Assembly (NCBI GenBank): GCA_944325535.1 | Contig: CALVAL010000015.1 | Location: forward strand, 1-36,882 | DNA: 36,882 bases | Reading direction: 5' to 3' | Source of the DNA: Candidatus Gastranaerophilales bacterium | Lineage (GTDB): Bacteria > Cyanobacteriota > Vampirovibrionia > Gastranaerophilales > Gastranaerophilaceae | Part shown: positions 9,173 through 16,560 of the stretch, in pieces | Numbering within the stretch: the first letter of the stretch is position 1 | Layout: every line of letters starts with the position of its first letter | The notes under the pieces: generated by a model | What the model saw: the letters and a program-made list of their open reading frames with translations, nothing else | Databases searched by the model: none | What the model was told of the DNA's origin: nothing | Made by a program: the position numbers and the translations under genes

Positions 9173-10756
9173 CTATTTTTCTTGTTTTATATCTTCCAAG
9201 TCCTTTTTTACACTTGAAAGAGTCTTTATCCCAAAAATATCACCTACTGTAGATATCAATGTTGGATTTAAAAGTACCGGAGTACATTTCCCAACATAGA
9301 CCTTTATATTTTCCAATGTTGATAAAAATAACATCTGAGAAATACTATGTCTATCGCAACGTGGGAAAAATATTATCTTTGGCAAATCAAACTTACTTAA
9401 AATATCTTGAGCAAATTTATTAATTGCAAAAATATCAAAACAAGTATTAAAACAAACAATATTTTCACTATTTACACAATATGATAATGAAACAATCAAT
9501 ACATCTTTAGGTGCTTGTTTTATTAATTTTTCAAAATAAGACTTTTGCTCAATCGTATAAGCATTAAGACCTATTAAAAAGATTTTATTATAATTTCCAT
9601 TTTCTAATTTTTCTTGAATTCTATTTTCAGCCTCTTTGAAATCATAACCGATTTCAACAGTTTCACATTCTTTACCGGTCTTAAAACCCTTTGATTCTTG
9701 TGCTGAAAGAATCACTGGAGAAAAATCCTTATTCTGTATAGAAATTACACCCTTTGAATAAGCTATATCTGTAGTATAAAGCCTTCCTCTATATAAATTT
9801 TCTACATTATAAAGAGAATGTCTTGTTAAAACAATTGGTCCTGGGAAGGTTGCAAAATCTAAAAGACAATTTTCCATTCCTTGTCCATACTGACCTTTTA
9901 AATGTTTATACTCACTAAATTTTGGGAATGTATGTGCTAGCATCATTTCATCATGAGTATAAACATCAATTTCAGTATTTTTAGTTGCTTCAAGAACATC
10001 TTCTAGTTCACGGATATTGGAACCTACAACTAGTATCGCCTTTGATGGAACTGTCGTATAAGAAACAGAATTTTCTTTTTGCAGACCATATCTTTTTTCT
10101 TGAGCATCTCTCACTAAGTGCATTAGCTTATTATCAATTTTTACAACATCTTTAATGAAACTAACAACTTTTTCTCTATCATATTCTTTTGCATTCAAAG
10201 AATCTAAAAGTTTTAAAATGGTTACATAACCTTCTTCATCAAAAATAGCGTACGTTTCCAAATCTAAAAGATTTATACAAATACTCTTTGCGAGTACTAG
10301 CATAATCGTATATAGATTTCTGACCTCTACCGGAATTAATTTCACCTTTTTTAAAAGTTCTTTTTCTCCTAATTGTATGGATTTTATAATATCAGCAGAT
10401 TTATCAAATTTTAAAACTGATTTTAAATAATCCGGAATAATATCATTTTCCTCACAAGAAAGTGAATATTCATTAATTATTCTAGGTATTTCTTCATTTA
10501 ATTTTGAAATTATTTTTTTAAAATCCGATTCTGAAAAATCAGAATTTAATACTGCTATTGAAATAGTATTTAAAATCAAATTTTTTGCATTATCATCAAA
10601 ACTTCCATTCTCATTAAGTTTTAAAACATAATGAGCAAGTAATTTTAAATACAAAATTAGAACTTCTTGCAAAGAAGATATTCTTGGATTTATAGAACAT
10701 CTGCCATTTGCTATACAACTGTCATATTGGTAATCTTCATTAAAATTATTTATCAT
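9173..10756 (-). CDS. Degenerate hybrid-cluster-protein (Hcp) homologue, probable pseudoenzyme
   Basis: 527 residues that follow Hcp (prismane/hydroxylamine reductase) end to end. N-terminal CIANGRC (C14, C20) matches the second half of the Hcp cysteine cluster. AILVVGSNIRELEDVLE, DVYTHDEMMLAHTFPKF, the GQYGQGMEN/FPGPIVLT segment and the C-terminal TLISTVGDIFGI all align by eye with E. coli Hcp. The cluster ligands are mostly gone. The first CxxC is missing. The ligand His is S246, the ligand Cys in the PIVxT segment is S314, the persulfide Cys is N398, the next Cys is Y426 with a neighbouring C427, and the last Glu is D468; only E270 clearly remains. It is therefore unlikely to be an NO or hydroxylamine reductase. 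No Shine-Dalgarno is evident. It heads the operon with the Rec-ParA gene. Confidence 0.8.
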   Translation of the reverse strand: MINNFNEDYQYDSCIANGRCSINPRISSLQEVLILYLKLLAHYVLKLNENGSFDDNAKNLILNTISIAVLNSDFSESDFKKIISKLNEEIPRIINEYSLSCEENDIIPDYLKSVLKFDKSADIIKSIQLGEKELLKKVKLIPVEVRNLYTIMLVLAKSICINLLDLETYAIFDEEGYVTILKLLDSLNAKEYDREKVVSFIKDVVKIDNKLMHLVRDAQEKRYGLQKENSVSYTTVPSKAILVVGSNIRELEDVLEATKNTEIDVYTHDEMMLAHTFPKFSEYKHLKGQYGQGMENCLLDFATFPGPIVLTRHSLYNVENLYRGRLYTTDIAYSKGVISIQNKDFSPVILSAQESKGFKTGKECETVEIGYDFKEAENRIQEKLENGNYNKIFLIGLNAYTIEQKSYFEKLIKQAPKDVLIVSLSYCVNSENIVCFNTCFDIFAINKFAQDILSKFDLPKIIFFPRCDRHSISQMLFLSTLENIKVYVGKCTPVLLNPTLISTVGDIFGIKTLSSVKKDLEDIKQEK

Positions 10757-10843
10757 AGTATCTACATAATAATTTCTTATTTAAATTTTTAAATTGCCTA
10801 AACTGGCTATAAAAAAATAGTGTAAAATTTTATTACATGGATA

Positions 10844-10872
10844 TTGACATTTTACATACTTTGATTTATAAT
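10844..10872 (+). promoter_or_regulatory. Perfect consensus sigma-70 promoter
   Basis: TTGACA (10844-10849), a 17-base spacer and TATAAT (10867-10872), with no mismatches. It predicts a start near 10879 and a leader of about 27 bases before the ATG at 10906. Because the promoter lies inside the longer open frame, it argues against the upstream start at 10837. Confidence 0.85.
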
Positions 10873-10905
10873 CCCCGAGTGTGTTTAACCATGAGGGTTT
10901 ATATT

Positions 10906-11223
10906 ATGAAAATCAATGCTATCCAAAACAATGGGCTTGTTTGTTCGCCTAAAAAAATGAACAAAAAAATAGGTAATCAAATCCCTACTAACACTAATGG
11001 AACTATAGCTACAGATACCGTTTCATTCAAAGGAAAAGGTGCTATTAAAGGTGCCGGGATTGGTGCTATAGTTGGGGCAGGAGCCCTTACTGCAATATCT
11101 TTATTAAGTGGTGGACTTGCAACACCTATAGCCTACTTAGGATATAGTGCACTATTTGGGACTGCAGGTGGCATGATAGGCAATGCAAGCGATAAAGCAA
11201 AAGAAAATGATAAGGATAAATAA
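10906..11223 (+). CDS. Small glycine-zipper protein with VSFKGK motif, unknown function
   Basis: 105 residues. A polar N-terminus (MKINAIQNNG...) leads to DTVSFKGKG at about 38-45. A Gly/Ala-rich hydrophobic stretch follows at about 49-95 (GAGIGAIVGAGALTAISLL and GYSALFGTAGGMIGNA) with GxxxG spacing, resembling a glycine-zipper membrane hairpin, and then a charged tail. No known family is recognised. GAGG lies nine bases upstream of the chosen ATG, and a perfect promoter lies just before that. A terminator follows, so it is probably transcribed alone and strongly. The short N-terminal peptide ending in a Phe-x-Gly/Ala motif is also seen in the protein at 16561. Confidence 0.75.
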   Translation: MKINAIQNNGLVCSPKKMNKKIGNQIPTNTNGTIATDTVSFKGKGAIKGAGIGAIVGAGALTAISLLSGGLATPIAYLGYSALFGTAGGMIGNASDKAKENDKDK

Positions 11224-11254
11224 AATTTTGTATTCTTATTTTTTAACCAAGGGG

Positions 11255-11284
11255 TGAATTGTTATTCTACAATTCATCTTTTTT
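11255..11284 (+). terminator. Rho-independent terminator
   Basis: TGAATTGT (11255-11262) pairs with ACAATTCA (11269-11276) around a six-base loop, followed by TCTTTTTT. It ends the small glycine-zipper gene's transcript. Confidence 0.75.
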
Positions 11285-11312
11285 GCTATTTTAGGAGGTT
11301 TTATGCTATAAT
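11283..11312 (+). promoter_or_regulatory. Promoter of the YhaM-type nuclease gene
   Basis: TTGCTA (11283-11288), an 18-base spacer and TATAAT (11307-11312), with an upstream TGC that makes an extended -10. It directly follows the terminator T-run and predicts a leader of about 20 bases carrying GGAG before the ATG at 11339. Confidence 0.65.
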
Positions 11313-11338
11313 TTTACCAAATTATAGGAGACATCTTA

Positions 11339-12169
11339 ATGTTCAGCACAGATATTATCTATGAAGTAGTCACTTTCTCAATCGGCGATACTAAATCAGG
11401 TACTAAAATGGGGAAATTACAATTAAAAGACCCTAAAACCGGTGAATTTTTGAATTGTATTTTATGGGAAGAAGCCTTAAACAGAATAGATTCAAAATTA
11501 TTCCGTTCAGGGAATGAACTAAAAATTGTATCCGGCTCTTTTAATGAAAAATATAATAACTGCCTGGTTTCATCACTAGAACTTATAAAAGAAGCTAAAA
11601 CCGGTCTTAATAAAGAAGAACAAGAAAACACTTATAATGAAATTTTAGAATACATAAATAAAATAGAAAACGAACAGTTAAGAGAATTTGTAAAAGATAT
11701 TTATACAAAAAATAAAGAACAAATTTTAATAAGTCCTGCAGCAAAACTTATGCACCATAATTATATAGGTGGACTTATGGTACATACTCTAGAATGTGTA
11801 AAATATGCTGAAATCAATATGCAAAACTTTTTTCAAAGAGTCAATAAAGACGAAGTATTCGCAGCTTGTCTTTTACACGATATTGGAAAAATTTTTGAAT
11901 ATAAAATTGATGTTGAATCAGGACTTATCGATTATGATGAAAACTTTAGAAAAGAATGGATTTCGCATTCCCAATACGGGTTTTCAATATGCATGTTAAA
12001 TGATTATAAAAGAATTGCCAAAATGATTGCAGCTCACCACGGAAGAGCAGAATGGGGAGCTATTGTTGATTTAAATGAGAAAGATTTAGAGCCTTATGTA
12101 TACTTAATCCATCATATTGATGATTTATCTGCTAAATTCGGAAAAACAAATGTTGCAATGTTAGGATAA
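11339..12169 (+). CDS. YhaM-like 3'-5' exoribonuclease (OB fold + HD domain)
   Basis: 276 residues. The N-terminal 90 residues look like an OB-fold nucleic-acid-binding domain (KMGKLQLKDPKTGEF, then LWEEAL). The rest is an HD phosphohydrolase: HHNYIGGLMVHTLECV, LLHDIGK (about 178-184), SHSQYGF, AAHHG and IHHIDDLSAKFG give the metal-binding His/Asp set. This is the YhaM/CBF1 architecture, an RNase trimming RNA from the 3' end. It is somewhat shorter than Bacillus YhaM. GGAG precedes the start. It is followed by the M49-type gene 25 bases downstream and is probably co-transcribed with it. Confidence 0.87.
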   Translation: MFSTDIIYEVVTFSIGDTKSGTKMGKLQLKDPKTGEFLNCILWEEALNRIDSKLFRSGNELKIVSGSFNEKYNNCLVSSLELIKEAKTGLNKEEQENTYNEILEYINKIENEQLREFVKDIYTKNKEQILISPAAKLMHHNYIGGLMVHTLECVKYAEINMQNFFQRVNKDEVFAACLLHDIGKIFEYKIDVESGLIDYDENFRKEWISHSQYGFSICMLNDYKRIAKMIAAHHGRAEWGAIVDLNEKDLEPYVYLIHHIDDLSAKFGKTNVAMLG

Positions 12170-12194
12170 ATGGGAGTAAAAAAAGGATTATTAA

Positions 12195-14147
12195 ATGAGT
12201 TTAAAAATCAACAGCTTAAAAGGTTTAACACTACCGCTTATTGCAGGAGGCTTCATGGAAATTAATCGTTTAAATAAAAACAATATTAACCTTAACAGTA
12301 TAAAATATGTATCAAAAGATGATAAAAAAGAGATAAAAAAAGATAATTCACAAAAATTAGTAGAGGAGCTTAATAGAATGAGTATGATTAATAATGTAAA
12401 TATTAATAAAAAAGATTACGAATTAAATCTTTCTATGGAAGAGTTAGAAAAAAGAACTCACAAAGATTATCTAACAACAAAAAAAATGTTAGCAGTTGAT
12501 GCACCTGAATATTTAGAACTCGCAGATGGTGATAAAGAAGCTCTTAAGCATTTAGTCAAAGCTGCTAAAGTTCTAGATAAAGTAAATATGCAACTTGATA
12601 ATCCTAATAACTTACCTTTCCAAGAATATTTAGAAAAAGAAATAGCTAAAGGTAATGAAAATGCAAAATTAACTAAAATTCTTTTTGATGCTCAAAAAGG
12701 GTTATGCTCTCTTGATAGAGAAAGCAATATGATTGAACTTGCAAAAGGGGTAAAAGAAAGAGCAGGAAAGGGTGTCTATCCACAAGACCTAGAAAAAGAA
12801 GAATTTCATAATATTTTAATCAAAATGCTAAAAGAAGGAAAAGTTGATGAAGTTGCTAAAATTCTAAATCAACGCTCTGTTGTAGAAAGAGTTGGAAATG
12901 AATTAGTAGCAACAGATTATGTTGATAAATTCAAAGATGACTTTGCTTATATGGCATCAGAATTGGAAAAAGCAGCTGAAACATCAACAAATGCCGATTT
13001 TAACGAATTCTTAAAACTGCAAGCAAAAGCTCTAAGAACTGCAGATCCTATGTTAGATGCTTATGCTGATAAAAAATGGGCAACTTTGCAAGATACACCA
13101 CTAGAATTTACAATCACAAGAGAAAATTATTCAGATGAATTAACAGAAACTGTAGTTGAAAATCCTGAATTAAAAAAATTATTAGATGAAAATGGAATTA
13201 CACCAGTTGCAAAAGACTTTTTAGGAGGTCGTGTTGGTATAGTTAACAAAAAAGGTACTGATGCTATTTTAGGAGTAAAAAACTATTTACCACTAATGGC
13301 TCAAAATATGCCATTCAAAGATAGCTATATCCAAAATATTTCACCTGATAAAGAATCAAAACAAACAATGGTAGATGTTGATTTAGTTGCTGTAAATGGT
13401 GATGTTGGAGCATTTAGAGCAGGGATTACACTTGCAGAAAACTTGCCAAATGATGATAAGCTTTCAATTAAAGAATTAGATGGCGGAAGAAGAAATGTTT
13501 ACCATAGACAAATTAGATTAATTACATCAGATGATGCTAGAGAAAAGATGAAAAAACGCTTAGATGCAACTCTAAATCCTGAGCTACATAAATATTACAA
13601 CGATGAAGCAGACCACTGGTTCACAGTAGGACATGAAAACGGCCATTCTCTTGGACCAAAATCAGGTACTGAAGGATTAGGTAAATATAAATCAATCATA
13701 GAAGAAAACAAAGCTGATATGATTTCTCTTGCAATGTTAGATGTGCTAACAGAAGCTGGAATGTATACACCGGAACAAAGAAATCAAATAATAGTAACTT
13801 ACGCTGCAGATAATATGATGACATCAAAACCAACCTTAAGCCAAGCTCATAGAGTTCGCTCAGTTATGCAGAACTACTACTTCATAAAAGAAGGTGCTAT
13901 GGAAATTTCTAAAGATGGTGTATTGAATGTTAACATAGAAAAAATGGTACCTACCGCGAAGAAAATGCTTGAAGAAATTATTCAAGTACAAATGAAAGGT
14001 GATTTTTCTAAAGGGGAAAAATATGTAATGGACAATTTTGTATGGACTCCTGAAATGCAGACAATGTCAGAAAATATTAAAAAAGTATCAAAGACTCTAA
14101 ATGGAAAAGTCGAATCACCTTTAGCAGATAAACTTTTAAATGAATAA
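12195..14147 (+). CDS. M49 (dipeptidyl peptidase III-like) zinc metallopeptidase
   Basis: 650 residues. The zinc site is GHENGHSLGPK (H480-E481-N482-G483-H484), with the third ligand in IIEENKADM (E503/E504). HExxH followed by E-E-x-(K/R)-A-(D/E) is the M49 signature; most DPP III enzymes have a six-residue HExxGH, while a minority have the five-residue HExxH seen here. The long N-terminal helical half matches the family's two-lobed shape. There is no clear signal peptide, so it is probably cytosolic and cleaves dipeptides from peptides. AGGA lies eight bases before ATG 12195; an ATG at 12255 with GGAGG four bases upstream is a possible alternative start. A strong terminator follows. Confidence 0.8.
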   Translation: MSLKINSLKGLTLPLIAGGFMEINRLNKNNINLNSIKYVSKDDKKEIKKDNSQKLVEELNRMSMINNVNINKKDYELNLSMEELEKRTHKDYLTTKKMLAVDAPEYLELADGDKEALKHLVKAAKVLDKVNMQLDNPNNLPFQEYLEKEIAKGNENAKLTKILFDAQKGLCSLDRESNMIELAKGVKERAGKGVYPQDLEKEEFHNILIKMLKEGKVDEVAKILNQRSVVERVGNELVATDYVDKFKDDFAYMASELEKAAETSTNADFNEFLKLQAKALRTADPMLDAYADKKWATLQDTPLEFTITRENYSDELTETVVENPELKKLLDENGITPVAKDFLGGRVGIVNKKGTDAILGVKNYLPLMAQNMPFKDSYIQNISPDKESKQTMVDVDLVAVNGDVGAFRAGITLAENLPNDDKLSIKELDGGRRNVYHRQIRLITSDDAREKMKKRLDATLNPELHKYYNDEADHWFTVGHENGHSLGPKSGTEGLGKYKSIIEENKADMISLAMLDVLTEAGMYTPEQRNQIIVTYAADNMMTSKPTLSQAHRVRSVMQNYYFIKEGAMEISKDGVLNVNIEKMVPTAKKMLEEIIQVQMKGDFSKGEKYVMDNFVWTPEMQTMSENIKKVSKTLNGKVESPLADKLLNE

Positions 14148-14152
14148 TAAAA

Positions 14153-14190
14153 ATAAACCCCTCTTTTGTTAAAGAGGGGTTTATTTTTTA
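14153..14190. terminator. Bidirectional terminator
   Basis: A 14-bp perfect stem (ATAAACCCCTCTTT with AAAGAGGGGTTTAT) has a TGTT loop and a T-rich run on the plus side. It lies between the convergent M49-type gene and the XRE gene and probably serves both. Confidence 0.88.
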
Positions 14191-14191
14191 T

Positions 14192-14512
14192 TTAAGAATC
14201 AAGCGATTTAAAAATTTTATAGAACCTCTTTAGTTTTTTATCATCCGCAGTTTTAATAAAACGCTCAAATTCATTTTTAACATAATCAACCTCTTGATAC
14301 TCGTTAAAATTAAATAATTCCATTAATTCAATATCAAATGCTTTTGCAATATTTACTAGCAATTCAAACGAAGGATTCGTTCTTGCAGATTCTAATTTTG
14401 CAATATGATTCGTTGAATAATTAATCATCTCAGCTAACTTCTCTTGAGTTAGCCCTTTGCGATTTCTTAAATCAGAAATTCTTTTTCCTAATATTACCAA
14501 TAAATCTTCCAT
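14192..14512 (-). CDS. XRE-family HTH transcriptional regulator
   Basis: 106 residues. Residues 8-62 are a Cro/CI-type helix-turn-helix (LGKRISDLRNRKGLTQEKLA, then NHIAKLESARTNPSFELL). The C-terminal 40 residues are helical and charged (FERFIKTADDKKLKRF), perhaps for dimerisation. AAGGG precedes the ATG. A 15-bp palindrome lies 15 bases upstream, over its own likely -10, so it probably represses itself. It may also control the divergent glycosyltransferase-Stealth gene. A second XRE protein of similar size and shape is at 33900. Confidence 0.9.
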   Translation of the reverse strand: MEDLLVILGKRISDLRNRKGLTQEKLAEMINYSTNHIAKLESARTNPSFELLVNIAKAFDIELMELFNFNEYQEVDYVKNEFERFIKTADDKKLKRFYKIFKSLDS

Positions 14513-14526
14513 ATAAACCCTTTTGT

Positions 14527-14613
14527 ACTATTCATAATAGTTTGATTTTTTATATTATTAAATTGAATACTGTTCAATAAAAATATGCGTGTTATAATTA
14601 TGACATGAATAGT
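14527..14613. promoter_or_regulatory. Operator cluster between XRE gene and GT2-Stealth gene
   Basis: Three related sites are visible. A perfect palindrome ACTATT-CAT-AATAGT lies at 14527-14541. TTGAA-TACTG-TTCAA lies at 14563-14577. An inverted copy of the first half-site, ATGAATAGT, lies at 14605-14613. The first overlaps the XRE gene's probable -10; the last lies just past the plus-strand -10. They are plausible binding sites for the XRE protein. Confidence 0.5.
14590..14598 (+). promoter_or_regulatory. Extended -10 promoter of the GT2-Stealth gene
   Basis: TGTTATAAT (TG, one base, TATAAT at 14593-14598) is an extended -10. No good -35 box is seen at 17 bases. The leader would be about 58 bases, ending in TAGGAG before the ATG at 14663, and contains the third operator half-site. 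Confidence 0.5.
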
Positions 14614-14662
14614 TTTAAGCTATAAATATGATTAAAATGATTACAACATAGGAGTTTTTAGA

Positions 14663-16462
14663 ATGTCTAAAGGAATAGAAAATGCGATAAAAGTTTCTGT
14701 AATAATACCCGTTTACAATACAGAAAAATATCTAGAAGAATGTTTGAATAGCATAATAAACCAAACTCTTAAAGAAATTGAGATTATAATAATAAATGAT
14801 GGATCAACTGACTCTTCAACAAAAATATTAGAAGAATTTGCCCAAAAAGATAATAGAATAAAAATATTTTCTCAAGATAATTTAGGAGTATCCGTTGCAA
14901 GAAATATAGGCATAAAGAAAGCTACAGGAGAATATATTGGTTTTGTAGATAGCGATGATTTCATAGATACTGAATATTTTGAAAAATTATATTTATCTGC
15001 AAAAAAACATAATGCAGATATTGCTGCAGCATCAATTTTAAGATTAAAAAAACATAAACAAAAATTTTTACTCAAATTTAATAAAGAAAGTTATACTTCA
15101 AATATTCAAAAGAAATACAAATTATTAAAACTACCAAATTGGAGTTTTTCTTGCTGTAAAATTTATAAAACATCTAGTTTAATGAACAGCAATATTTTAT
15201 TTAAAGAAGGTGTATTTTATGAAGATATAGTTTTTACTAATAAAATTGTTCATAAACTAAAAAAGTTAGTAGTTGTGCCAAACATTAAATATTATTATAG
15301 AATACACTCAAATTCTATTACTAATAAAATCACAGCAAAACATAAATATGATGCCAAAATGGGAGCAATAGAAATTCAAAGATTTGTACAAAACGAAAAA
15401 ACATTGAAAGGAATAGGAAAACATTGGTATGGAAAAATATTAAACGAAATAAAAATTTTAAATATACCAATATTTCAAAAAATTCTTTATGGACATTATA
15501 TTTTATATAAAATATTTAAATTGCCAATTTTTTACCTTCAAATACATAAAAAATTTAAAATAGATTTGGTACATTGCTGGGTAAATGGAAATGATAACTC
15601 TTGGCAAACAAAAAGAAATTATTGGGCAAAAAAATATAATATTAAAATTGATGAATGCAGATATATTGATAATAATGAATTAAAATTTTCTTTACGTTCA
15701 ATAAATGATAATGCAAAATGGATTAATAAAATTTACATAATAACAGACTCTCAAATTCCAGAATTTTTAGATATTAACAATTCTAAAATAAAAATCATAG
15801 ACCATAATAAAATTATACCTAAAGAAAATTTACCAACATTTAACTCTGAAATGATAGAAAGTTTTATGGACTTAATACCAAAACTTTCAGAATATTTTTT
15901 ATATGCAAATGACGATACTTTTATTGGTAAACCTCTTAAATCTAGTTACTTTTTTAATAAAGACGGTAAACCTATTGTTTATATAAAGCCTCACAAATGG
16001 AAAAATAATCTGTGTTGTTATCAAAAAAATATTATTTATAGTGCTAATCTTATAAAAAAAATTTATAATAAAGATTTTACACATTATGAACCACACCATA
16101 ATATTGATGCTTATAGAAAAAGTTACATATTAGAATGTAAACAAATATTTTCAAAAGAATTTGAAAAACTTCAAAATTGTAAATTTAGAGAAGAAAATTC
16201 TATTACAAGACATATATATACCCTTTTTATGCTTGCTAATAATTTGTGCGATTACAAAATTTTAAAAAGAAAGTTATTGCAAAATAAAAGTATGCTAATA
16301 TCTACATTTTATCCTGCAAAATATATTTTTAATCAAATCAAAAAATATAAGCCTAATTTATTTTGCATAAATGATGTAGAAACTGGAACATATGAAAATC
16401 GCAAAAGTATAACAGATTTACTTGAAAAAATTTTTCCTAACAAAGCAGAATGGGAAAAATAA
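14663..16462 (+). CDS. Fusion of family 2 glycosyltransferase and Stealth-type sugar-phosphate transferase
   Basis: 599 residues. Residues 9-240 are a GT-A family 2 glycosyltransferase: VIIPVYNTEKYLEECLNSI, IINDGSTDSS, NLGVSVARNIG and the metal-binding VDSDD. Residues about 295-560 are a Stealth domain: CR1 LVHCWVNGNDNSW, CR2 ELKFSLRSINDNAKWINKIY with LPTFNSEMIES and FLYANDDTFIGKPL, CR3 EPHHNIDAYRKSY and a CR4-like ENSITRH. Stealth proteins transfer hexose-1-phosphate to build phosphate-linked capsule or glycan chains. One chain would add a sugar and a sugar phosphate to a cell-surface polymer; this is inference. Its base composition is visibly more AT-rich than that of its neighbours, and no other glycan genes are nearby, suggesting transfer. 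TAGGAG precedes the start. Confidence 0.88.
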   Translation: MSKGIENAIKVSVIIPVYNTEKYLEECLNSIINQTLKEIEIIIINDGSTDSSTKILEEFAQKDNRIKIFSQDNLGVSVARNIGIKKATGEYIGFVDSDDFIDTEYFEKLYLSAKKHNADIAAASILRLKKHKQKFLLKFNKESYTSNIQKKYKLLKLPNWSFSCCKIYKTSSLMNSNILFKEGVFYEDIVFTNKIVHKLKKLVVVPNIKYYYRIHSNSITNKITAKHKYDAKMGAIEIQRFVQNEKTLKGIGKHWYGKILNEIKILNIPIFQKILYGHYILYKIFKLPIFYLQIHKKFKIDLVHCWVNGNDNSWQTKRNYWAKKYNIKIDECRYIDNNELKFSLRSINDNAKWINKIYIITDSQIPEFLDINNSKIKIIDHNKIIPKENLPTFNSEMIESFMDLIPKLSEYFLYANDDTFIGKPLKSSYFFNKDGKPIVYIKPHKWKNNLCCYQKNIIYSANLIKKIYNKDFTHYEPHHNIDAYRKSYILECKQIFSKEFEKLQNCKFREENSITRHIYTLFMLANNLCDYKILKRKLLQNKSMLISTFYPAKYIFNQIKKYKPNLFCINDVETGTYENRKSITDLLEKIFPNKAEWEK

Positions 16463-16491
16463 GATAATCATTGTAACAAAAACTTAATATA

Positions 16492-16537
16492 TAAAAGAGC
16501 TAATAGCAAATTTTTCTATTAGCTCTTTTATTATATT
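16492..16537 (+). terminator. Rho-independent terminator
   Basis: A perfect 15-bp stem (TAAAAGAGCTAATAG at 16492-16506 with its complement at 16516-16530) has a nine-base loop and a T-rich tail. It ends the GT2-Stealth transcript. Confidence 0.85.
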
Positions 16538-16560
16538 AGTTAGTAACTAAAGGACTTATG

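Noticed and set aside
9173-10756. Calling the Hcp homologue a working hydroxylamine/NO reductase
   Set aside because: Most ligands of both clusters, by comparison with remembered Hcp sequences, are replaced by Ser, Asn, Tyr or Asp, and the first CxxC is missing.
10837-10905. Upstream extension of the glycine-zipper gene to an earlier ATG
   Set aside because: A perfect consensus promoter lies inside the extension, so it cannot be in the mRNA; the ATG at 10906 has a ribosome site.
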